Below are positions 43,751-55,700 of a stretch of 64,000 bases of DNA, piece by piece. Below the pieces are notes generated by a model that had not been told where the DNA came from, searched no databases, and was given only the letters and a program-made list of their open reading frames with translations. Origin of the DNA: Heterobilharzia americana (Eukaryota > Platyhelminthes > Trematoda > Strigeidida > Schistosomatidae); assembly GCA_944470555.2 (NCBI GenBank), contig OX104132.1:9185755-9249754 (forward strand), read 5' to 3'. A program made the position numbers and the translations under genes. Each line of letters opens with the position of its first letter. Within the stretch, counting starts at the first letter, position 1.

Positions 43751-46700
43751 TGAGTATCTGAGATAGCAACCGTAGTTTAGCAGACTAATATTTATACTGG
43801 GTGATGAGTGAAGATGAGATGAAAATCTAGACTGTGGCCGGATTAATTAGTGATTGAAGTGAAATAAAAATTCTGGTCAGCAGTTGGACCTCGTATCTCA
43901 GTTGGTAGAGCACCGGGTCGGTAACCCGATGGTCGTTGGTTCGAATCAAACTGCAGTCCAGATTTTTATCTCACCTTCAATTATCACTTATTATACATAC
44001 TACTTATATCCATTCTTATCAGCAACGTCCATTAAACATACTTTAAATGTATCAATGGTGAGGTTGTCAATTTTGATTTAGTTTAGTAATGCCATATCTT
44101 AAGATGATTGTGTCTGCTTAATGTCTAAGTAGTTTAAAAGTCACTTACTTTTGAAATAAAAATGAAATTCGGATAACTTATCTGTGAATTATCTTTGAGC
44201 ATTCGATTTTTTAGATCAAAGTTGAATATTGTGGTAATGATCGAAATAAATAAATATATTTAATGAGACTAAATAAATTTCCAGTTCAATATAAACGTTG
44301 GTGATGAGAAAAATATGTCTAGATAACTGATACAAAAGAAATAGCATGAAAAGCTCCTTTTAGTTCACTGAATTGATATTCCTTTTTTTTTTCATCTCAC
44401 AGTATATTTTATTTATGCTTTCATACATTATTTGTATACAATTTGATAGGTGGGACCAAAACAACGTGATTTGACCGTACGCGATAAAGCTGCTTATGGT
44501 TTTAAACCAGATATAATGGTATTAGAGATATGTGGAATATATCAGACATTGGCAAGGGGTTCTGATTCATTCAGTGTTGAATCGGTAAAATCTGGTAAGC
44601 TCTCTTTTGGCTCACTGGTTTTCATACTGATTATGTGTGTTTACAGCTCATCATTAAGTTGTCTTGATAACTAGCTGACTGAAATAATATTAAACATTCC
44701 ATGATTAGCTTTCTAGCATTTGTCTTATTATTATTATTTATCCTTTGGGTTCCTAGTGGAACATAAAGCTTCAGTTACGTCTCCCTTCGACTCTATTCTC
44801 TACAGTCTTTTGAGCCTGGCTCCACAACTGCCCACAAGCTTTCATTTCTTCCTTACTTAATTTCTTCCATATCACCCTTGGATGCCCAACTCGTCGTTTC
44901 CCATGCAGGTTCCACTCGAGTGCCTGGCGCGTGATGTTACTGGTGAATAAGGACCAAAAATTTGCGTAAAATACAATTAGGTAAACAATAGGTTTGAAAT
45001 ATCAGATTCGTTGAATATTCAAGGCAGTATCACATGTGAATGTATATAAGTCGAGTTACGTCGTCTAACCGTTGTGGAGCCGTGGCTCAGTGGTTTAGGG
45101 AGATAACTATCAATCACAGGTTCTTTCCCCACTCCAAGTAACGAGGTTTTGGAAGCCAGATAGTATCAGTAGCCGTCATGCAATAAATGTAGCTGACTGC
45201 CTACTGCAGGGATGTGCGCAAGGTAACTCAATACGTTCCGTTTCCTTCATGCCACCGTTTGATAGACACAACTCAAATCACTAATCATTTTGTGGATTCG
45301 GAGGTTAAATGGTTACTTCCATCTTTAGAATTTTTCCAAAACCTTTTCAATTTCAAACAGCACTGAAGTCTGAAATCCTAGTACATCCACTACATATACT
45401 TGAATCATCCTGATTAATTCCTTTCAACAGTCATTCGTCAATTACTTATCATACCACAATTCAATAGATTAACGTCACATGGAGGAAGAACAACGATTGA
45501 AACAGAATAACGTACTATCATTCTATTTCGCCGGCTCCTCGTTAGCTGCGAACAATCCAAAATATTTAAATATCACATCATAAGCGAGTTTGAACAGTTA
45601 GATGGAGTTAGTTAACTGGATACAACATCCCTTACAAAAGAATCCTAACGGTCAGATAAGGTAAACAAAACATGCTAACAAGCTTTTATTGTGTTTTTCG
45701 TTCAACAGACAACTCAAGAAAGTAGTATGAGTAGTAGTGGGAGATCACTCAAGACCATTAACAAGTAGGTTACATGAAGATCAAGAATCAACAATTTGTG
45801 TAATATTGTCGTGAGTTCGGCTAACTCCCTCATCAAAAACTTATCAAGATTTTCTAAAACAGAACCAGGCTCAATCAAAAACATATGTCATCAAATCAGC
45901 GTTATACATTCCGAACGGAGATAACACGCACACCTAACTGACAGATAACTTCGCATGCAAGAGCCACCGACTGCAACCGGGGACGAGTAGAGAAGACCGG
46001 AGGTGCTGGATGGGAGAATTTATTCCTCCGAGAATAATAATCAATTGATTCATCGAAAAGCACGTGATTATGCATACGCACAAAATATGACCTTGTTCGC
46101 AATTTGAGACATTGACATAGTAAGAGTAAGGATCAACCAATCAGCGAATTACATTACAAATGGGGGCAGAAAATAACCTACTAGTCTAGTCATGCTGTAA
46201 AAATGGTGTGAAAATGACAAGTTAAAAACGTTCAGATGAATAACAATGTTTTATGGAAGACTGGGGCCTTACAACACCTCCTCTCTCTGAAAAAAAATTA
46301 ATACCCTCGATTTTTGGAGTCCAGTTGGAAACGAACTGTTTGAGACCGCTTCTGGATCCGTATATCTTCTGTGTTGAGGCTGCTGGTTGATATTGGTTTC
46401 GGCTTTTTCCATCGTCGTCGGTAAATTGAACGTATCCAGTAGAATATCGAGTGATGTGGTTGGCTTTTCTGTCACGCATCTGATTCCTGTGTCTCTCCCA
46501 TTTCTTCCGACCTATCATTATATCGTACATCACACTCCCACGTCTTCCCATGACAACACCCTCCGTCCACATGCCATGTCCTGGTGTGTAATCTCTTATG
46601 CAGACGGATTCTCCCTTGCTGAAGTGTGATTCGACTGTCTGCGTTGTTTGTGCACGACGTGATGGTAACATTGCATAGTGTGGCATACATAGCTTCCTTG

Positions 46701-49700
46701 CCATTAAAACTTCTGCGGAAGACTTGCGATCTGGTAGGGTATCATTTAGTGTTAAGCAATAGACGAGTAGAAATTGTTGTATGACATCCGTATGCCCTCT
46801 TCCTCTTTCTGCTTTGAGGAAAGCTCGCTTAAATGTATCAACAAATCTTTCTACCTGGCCATTGGATTGCAGATGGTACGGTGGTGTACGAATATGATGG
46901 ATTACATTCACATTGAGAAACTCGGCAAACTCGCGGGAGGTGAATTGTGACCCATTAACTGAAACAATGGTCTCGGGCAACCCATGGCAGGCGAAAATAT
47001 TTGTAACACCAGCAACTGTTCGGCGTGATGATACGGGTGTTACTGTGACGATCTCCAGCCAATTAGAATAAGCATCATATCATCATCATCATCATCAACA
47101 ACAACAACAACAACCAGATAGTAGGTTCCATGTAATGGACCTGCGAACTGCATAATCCCTTGTGGATACTAATGGGGCCACTGCGTCTTCATCGGGACAT
47201 CTGACACTACTTCCATTTTGTTGCAGACCATAGTCAGTGGAAGATCGGCGAGTTTCAAACTCTCGAACCAGTCGAAACCCGACAGGTTGAGATTAGCATC
47301 AGTAATATTACAAACTCTATCAAAAGTAGTATTTCGAAATGAAACACAACAGTGTAATTGACCAACCAGTTGAAGCTTGACCTGCAATTACAGATAGTAT
47401 AATAAGACCTCACAAGTTGAATGTGACTTTGTTGCCTTGCTCACAAACAAACCCAGACCGGGTACATAACCAGCATGAATGATGACATAACTTCTAGAAA
47501 GTAACCAAGCAACTATATACGTTTTTATACACTATTGCAATAAGCCTATTGTACTGAAGTTGATGAGGGGCTAACAACTTCAAAAAACTTTTCAATTGAC
47601 CACCACCTGCAACTCGACTGGTAATACCACCAGGAGTCACAAAACTATCAGTGAACACAAACCCTCCAACAAAAGCATAAATCCTGAACGCCATAAGGTT
47701 ACTTAAAGCCGGGAAAGCAGAAAGACCAGGTGTAATTTCCTCCAGAAACACTGAAAACAGACGCAGAGACAACAGTGGACATGCTCACACCAATGATGCA
47801 GAAGGTTTGCAAGGAAGGAAAGATACCTGCTGGTTGATTGGAAGAAGGGCTACCTTGTCAAACTTCAAAACAAGGGAGACCTAAGCCTATTAACGAACTG
47901 GCGCAGAACTATGCACCTGTTCTTGTCAACTCCAAGTAAAATATTATGCCGCATCATCCTAGAAAGACTAAAAATGCTCTACATTCAAAATAACAACATG
48001 AACAGACTGGTTGGCTGGCTGGCTTCAGGAAAAACAAATCATGTGAGGATCAAATTGCAACGCTACGCTACGCATCATCATAGAACACAGCACAGAATGC
48101 CAGTCAAGTCAAGTCAACTCTCTACATAAACTTCGTCGACTTTGAAATGGCCTTTGACAGCATCGACCGAGAAGTAATCCGGCAGACAGCTACTTCAATA
48201 CTACGGTTTGAGTGCCACAGACCCTTATCAACCTCATTGACACAGCAGCTATATGCTATATGATGGGGCTACATGCCAAGTGATTCACAACACAATGTAA
48301 AGCTCAGTGACTTGTTTGAAGTCAAGTCAAGTCAGGAGCAAGACAAGACAAGGCTGCCGCCTACCATCACCGATGATCTTCCTGATTGTGGTCGACTCGA
48401 CTCGACTCGACTGGATCATGTAAGAAAGAACTGTGAGGAGCTGTGAGAATATTGGCATACGCTGTTTGACCAATGAAAAGATCCTAGAAGTAGACTTGGA
48501 TTTCGCCACCGATGATGATTCATCTCTGTCTTATGTCTTGTCGCACAAAGTCGAAGATGTATAGGCGAAAACTAACAAGTCGGCAGAAGAGGTGAGGTGA
48601 GGTGAGGCGAGGCGAGGCAGCGGAGGAATACGGGACTTGCTTCAGGTGAAGGTAGAGAAGACAGAGGTGATGAAGATACCCAACCAACAACAAGCACCGA
48701 TCACCATCAACGGAAGAAATGTAGAGGAAGTTGTCTCTTTCACCTACTTACCTACCTGCCTAGGTAACATCGTTTCAACTACAGGCGGTGGCAGTGGCAC
48801 AGATGAGGATGTTAAAGCAAGCCAGGATCGGAAGACAGCAAGATAGGCGTTCCTGTATTAACTTGAAATCAGTGTGGAGATGTACTGCACTCAACACAAA
48901 GAACAAGATCCGGATTTTCAACACTAATGTCAAGTCAGTGCTGCGATGTGATAGTTGAGAGACTTGTCGCGTTACGAAAAGCACTTCCAACAAACTACAA
49001 ACACCATACATGAACAAGTACCGTCTACGTTCTCTCGATATTGAAGATGAGATGAAATCAGATGACCATAATAATAAGAATAAGCATGGAAGAACTTTTG
49101 CTGGCTGACTGGCAACAAACCAACCAAGTACCTATCGCTCAAGTAATATGCAGAAGGAAGTGGAGATGGATTTGATTGGGCATACACTGAGAAGATTGTT
49201 CGGGGACATGACGCATCAGGCCAGGCTAGGCCATCAATTGGAACCGTAATAGGAAACTACGAATTGGGCATGCGAGGGTAAGATGGAGGAGATGGTGTTA
49301 GGAAGAAATGAAAGCTTGTTGGCAGTCGTGAAGCCAGGTTGAAAAGACTGCAGAGAAGAGAGGGAAATGGCAACGTGCTACTGAAGCCCTATGTTCCACT
49401 TGGGACCCAAGGGACAATTATTTATTATTATTGTCAAGACCAATAATTTACGCCACTACAATTATTTTTTCTCTAGTGTATTCATTGCTGTCATTGATAC
49501 ATTTTTTGTCTTTTGTTTTTAATATGTCCGTAGACACTTTATCGCCATCGTCTGAAGCATTTCGTCGTGCTGTTGTCAGTGATGAAAGATCATTTACTCC
49601 AGATTTATTGGATCAAGCTTGTCGTGTATTGGATCGAATCGCAGCGCCTATAGATATGTGTAATAAATTCGCTGAAGCTGTTCGTCTAATCAAGGTATAC

Positions 49701-52700
49701 TGAGTTTAATTTTTTTCCCCTGTAATGATAAAGTTATTTAACGGTTATCTTTTTGTTAGTTTGTTTCTTTATTGTCATCAATTTATGCTGAAATGTTTTA
49801 ACATTTACCGATTCAGTTAACCATAAACCACATTTCTATTAAAGGTTATCATACTAACTGCTGAGAGCTATGTACTTCAAGTTGATTGAATATACTTATC
49901 GTGGAGCAACATTCATCCAGTATCAGTAATATTCCTAATGGATACATCACTCACGAGCATTGTTGACTGTATGAGAATTAATTTGGAAGAAAGTTGAGGG
50001 CGAGGCTAAAAGTTATCCACAGGTGTTATCGTGCTCGCCATAGATTGTAGGGTTGGTTGTGAAAATTCAAACATTCTGTGTTCTGTATAAATAGTTAACC
50101 TATTTGCATAGCTTTAAACTTTCGTTGATATAACTAGAAGAAGATGATAATTAACATCGAGGTCTTCAAGTCTTCAGTGTAAGGACTTACACAAGGATTT
50201 GAAACACACGAAATAAGCGTTAACAGTTAATAGTTATCCTCTATAGTTTATAAGGAAATACTTACGAACATATAAGAAGCAAACTGATAACAATCATGTG
50301 AATACGAATAATAGCGACAACCTGAGTAGAAATAAGTTCAAAGCCTCTTTTGTTTTACTACATAAGGAAGGTACATCAGAAACTTTATCTACGATTCTCA
50401 GCAAGGATGGTATTGAAACCTACAAACTCACTCAGAGATAAGCTTTGTAAACTGGCTTAAGGATCCGATAGATCCAATTAAATTAAATAATCTAATCTAT
50501 CAAATTCCATGCAAGGTCAAGTACATGGGTCAAGCTAGCCGATCAGGATCACTTAGATTAGTGGGACATAGCTTAATATAGAATGATACCCGAATCAGAT
50601 CAATAGTCTGGAAAAAAACCGCAGCTATTGCATTGCATGCATTAACATACAACCATACACAAAGCCACTGTACTGAAGTCCAATATAATTAGGTGGGAGT
50701 TGAGAGAGATTGATTACTGAATCTTTGTTCATCGACTGAACACGCAACATATGTAATAGGAATGATGCAACACCTATACCAGAGATACGGAACGTTTTAC
50801 TATCACGAGAAAGAAATAATATGAGGTGACAAGACTATTAAAATCGGATGTTGAAAGTAGTATTACTTACATTGATATGATTATGAGTGATGATAATTTA
50901 TGCTCGAAACGTCATCAGGCAGATTATACTGTATCACTGTACTGAACTGATGTTTTACTGGTCATTAGCACATTGTGAACTATTCAAAAAGGCTAATTGA
51001 CACTCCAATCATCTATATTTCAACTTGATTACAGTTAACTTTTACTCACGCATACTATCTCGTATTCATAAAATTGCTTGTGCAAACTTCTCTGATCACT
51101 TAACTATGAATGGTTACGCGGAACATTGGCACTTTGATGATATATACCTGTTACACTTTGCTAAACCGTTATATGGTGAATGATATTTTTGTCTTCTAAT
51201 TACAAAAGTGATCGAACTGTCCTGTGAAGAATGTAGAGATTACGTATACGATCAGGGGAAATGTAATGTTTCTGAGAATTCAATGAATTAAGTTAAACAT
51301 AAAAGATAGATAAACTTCATTCTCTCGAACAATTTCAGAGATTATATATCTGATGAAATAATTAGAATTATGGTAATTTACAATTTGGGGGGAGGGGTTG
51401 TGAGAATTTATTGATTTCAAGTTGATATTCATCATAGACTGACATCAGTTGGACGAACACTGAAAGTCTGGAAGCACGGGACAGCTGTTTCATAGTAGTA
51501 TGGGACTCTTCAGTAGTGGGTACCCATGATCTCGCCGGAGATCGAACCCAGGACCTTCACGTTCCGCTTCCAGCTAGTTATCATTGAGCTAATGAGTAGA
51601 AATTCAATAATTCATATTTCCAACTTCTGTCGGTTCACGACATAGCGCAAACATCACCCAATGTCATTGCTGAGCATTTGTCTTCACACTCACCAGGTTT
51701 GCCCTGCCGGTCACGACTTTTCATTGGAACTTACAAATTTGAACGTACAGTTATTACTACTCAATAGAAAGTATCAGTCCTTGAATCTCTGAAAAAGATC
51801 AAGTGATAATGAGATCATAAATTCAGTCAGAATATGTGTTTTAAAACTTCGCCAATTTCTGAAGGACAGTTTAAATGTTTCTTTTTTGTCTGGAACATGC
51901 GTTCAGCCTAATACACTGGTAAATACACTCATATTCTGAGTAAGAATGAACAGTGCTCGGATTAAAGTTTACAAAGTTTCAAGTGGGTCAGAGACTTGAT
52001 ACATTTGAAAGTTGACAAGATGGCCAACAGGCCTTTTTTTAGCTACTTAGAAACTACCTGTGTTTAACCAATTATATCACGATAATAGGACTTCAAAACT
52101 ATCTTCTAAATTAGATATAGATTGTAGTTGTGTTAAGTTACAGCGGGCATTTGAAGAGTTCACGACTTGCGTTTTATCCTATCTGAAACTCATCAACTGA
52201 GTATACATGCCTCCTAGTGAACGCTGTTGTTCGAAATACAAATAACAATACTTCTAAATTATATAAGTAAGTCATTAGCATATATCAACATATACAACTT
52301 CTCTCACCTGCTAGGTAACATTTACAATAACAGTTTTTACCGGTTTAGCTAATATGATGAGGTATATGCAAGTGTGGTTATTCATAATGAGAGATAAGTG
52401 ATCATATCGTGCTGAATAATGAACAAATTACCTTTTTTTTCTATTTAAATAGAATCCTTTCTCTTATATATATACACATATATGTTTATTTTTTTTACTA
52501 GGCTGAAAATGTAATAAAAACTGAAGAGGAATTAGATATAGACGATGCACCCGATGATTATGTTGATCCTATCATGGGTTATATAATGGAAGATCCTGTG
52601 AAATTGCCTACTTCTGGTCATATAGTTGATCGTAAAACAATCTATCGTCATTTATTAAAGTATGTGCATTGGTATATTATCAGCTATTGTGTGTGTGTGT

Positions 52701-55700
52701 GTGTGTGTGTTGCTTATCTTGTCTAAAAATCATTTTATGCGCATAACTTTGTTTCATTACTTAAATTATTAAATGAAGATGGAATAACTTGAAAAGTGAT
52801 TAGTTTATAATTGTAATTTTTTTCATGTACATAAACTAAGAAATTCTACTAAAGGAAAATATCTAAATTTAGCACAAAAGAAAATGAATAAATTTTAATT
52901 CAGAAATCAGAAAAACTTTTCATTAAGAAATTCAAAAACACGAAGTAATTCATCACATTTTGTACTCAAGAACACTCATCGGATCTCCAGAGAATCAACT
53001 GATCACACACCCAACCAATGATAGTTGTCACATAAAGGCTTCTTCATTTTCATGTAATATAAATTACTTGTGAACAATGTGACTGTAACTCGGATGATGA
53101 ATGTGGACACGTGTCACATTTAATATGTTGTATCTGTCAGATTTCTGAGTTTTACTCAAAGAGAATGCGATGTTTTTGGGTTTATCCACCTCGAACTTCC
53201 TTCTATTCACGGTGAACTCCATTCATGCTGCAGCTGAAATATCGAAAGATAAATTCCACTTCCCATGTGACATTCATGGTTGATTGTGTTTCAGTGAATT
53301 TGATGAGCATCTCATACCTATTTCAGGCGTATTTCCAACCAATGAATATGGCATGCATACACCCGCTGTATACAACAAACCTCGGACATTTTATCGATTT
53401 GTTTGATTGTTGCTTGTAAACATCTTCCAGTATACCTTAATACAATAGCAAGTGTTGTAGTGAAAGATGTGCACAACATTTTAATGTCTACCTAGTCCAG
53501 TTTGACCACAAAACCAATACCAATCTATCATTTCATATTCATCACTATTTCACTGTTGACTTACCCAACACTGTGGAATACAGAAGGCTTTAAACAGCGG
53601 AAGCTGAAGCTATTCAAGTTTTGTTTACAAAGGAAATAGATGCAATCAGTATTACCTCCGACCTTGATCAGCTTCAGAATAATCGAATGCCTAAATATCC
53701 TGGTGTGCAAGGGATGGGAACTGTAATCTTGTTGATAATTTATACATATGTCCTCCTTGTACAATTACGCTTATCGAATTCCTTCAATTTGTCTGCATAC
53801 ATTTGAATAAATCAACCGTCTGCTTTCACTAAACAATTCTTGTTGATTGCATTCAGTATTCGCACACACTACCTTGAATCGACTTTCGGCTGCAGAAAAA
53901 ATTTCGGAGTTCGGTGGCATACAGTGTTTTTCCGAATGCTTTAGAGAGGTAATTCTTCAGTATTTCTCCTACGTCATCCCCTTTGAATTCAATATTCATG
54001 AATAAGGTCTTATTAGGAATAATAAGGACTTGTTCTTGTTGTCGTTTTGGCTCCACATGTTTTTCAATGAACCTTACGGGATAGCCATTCTGAAGTACTT
54101 TGTGAAGGTGTTCCAACTCATCGTCTAGTATGTCATTTGTGCATATTCTTCTGATTCTCGTGCAGAGCGAATGAATAAGGTTCCTTTATCGGTTCAATGG
54201 TACCCAACTTCGGAAACGAGTGTATCATCTATTCCAAGTTGACTTCTTATAGATTGACATTTATAAGGAGTCATCGAGGCTCCTCTCCAACGAGATATCG
54301 ACAAAATGAAATTCCTTGTTATTCTAAAATCCCATGGTGAAATTGGTAGAGATGAGTTACACTAAATTTCAGGAGACTGACATCAAGATCAATTTTCACA
54401 TCGCATACAATCGAGCCTTCATACATATATCTTTCATACAGATGGGACTCAATAATAATTCGATGTAGTACACCAGTTTTCAAACTTACTATAAAGAGGA
54501 CCCAGTGGTGACCCTGCGTTTACTCCATGTTTTTATCGACAAAAACCTTTATTGAACTCGAATTGCACATTAAAGGTGTATCGTAAAAGTAATTCCTTTA
54601 GATAGTGAATTAGTATACCGACTTCTTGTCAAACCCCAAAAAAACTGCAGCGGAATCATGCTCCTGTTCCTGTCACCCACAAGTAAAATATTATGCCGCA
54701 TCATCCTAGAAAGACTAAAAATGCTCTACATTCAAAATAACAACATGAACAGACTGGTTGGCTGGCTGGCTTCAGGAAAAACAAATCATGTGAGGATCAA
54801 ATTGCAACGCTACGCTACGCATCATCATAGAACACAGCACAGAATGCCAGTCAAGTCAAGTCAACTCTCTACATAAACTTCGTCGACTTTGAAATGGCCT
54901 TTGACAGCATCGACCGAGAAGTAATCCGGCAGACAGCTACTTCAATACTACGGTTTGAGTGCCACAGACCCTTATCAACCTCATTGACACAGCAGCTATA
55001 TGCTATATGATGGGGCTACATGCCAAGTGATTCACAACACATGTAAAGCTCAGTGACTTGTTTGAAGTGAAGTCAAGTCAGGAGCAAGACAAGACAAGGC
55101 TGCCGCCTACCATCACCGATGATCTTCCTGATTGTGGTCGACTCGACTCGACTCGACTGGATCATGTAAGAAAGAACTGTGAGGAGCTGTGAGAATATTG
55201 GCATACGCTGTTTGACCAATGAAAAGATCCTAGAAGTAGATTTGGATTTCGCCACCGATGATGATTCATCTCTGTCTTATGTCTTGTCGCACAAAGTCGA
55301 AGATGTATAGGCGAAAACTAACAAGTCGGCAGAAGAGGTGAGGTGAGGTGAGGCGAGGCGAGGCAGCGGAGGAATACGGGACTTGCTTCAGGTGAAGGTA
55401 GAGAAGACAGAGGTGATGAAGATACCCAACCAACAACAAGCACCGATCACCATCAACGGAAGAAATGTAAAGGAAGTAGTCTCATACACCACCTACCATC
55501 TTGGCAGCATCGAATCAAGGGTAGTGTATCTGTTAATTCGATTTCTCACTGGTTGAAGAATTTTAGTCAACAACTTAGCAGTTGTATGATATGGGGAATT
55601 TTTCACATATTTTTAAACCTGGACGAAGGGGAATATTCTTTTTGTGTACTTTGGCAAGCCGTAGAGTCGTGAGATTACGGAACCTGAGGGTTTCAAATGT

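Noticed and set aside
43700..43751. CRISPR-like or other spaced repeat
   Set aside because: No spaced repeats occur anywhere in the window; this is a plain ATT microsatellite in eukaryotic DNA.
43888..43962. Possible genuine tRNA gene on the plus strand
   Set aside because: The acceptor and T stems have mismatches, and the sequence sits inside a group B SINE.
47494..47772. 92-codon minus-strand frame repeated at 59421-59717
   Set aside because: It is the antisense shadow of the RTE family 2 linker region; the repetition comes from the element copies.
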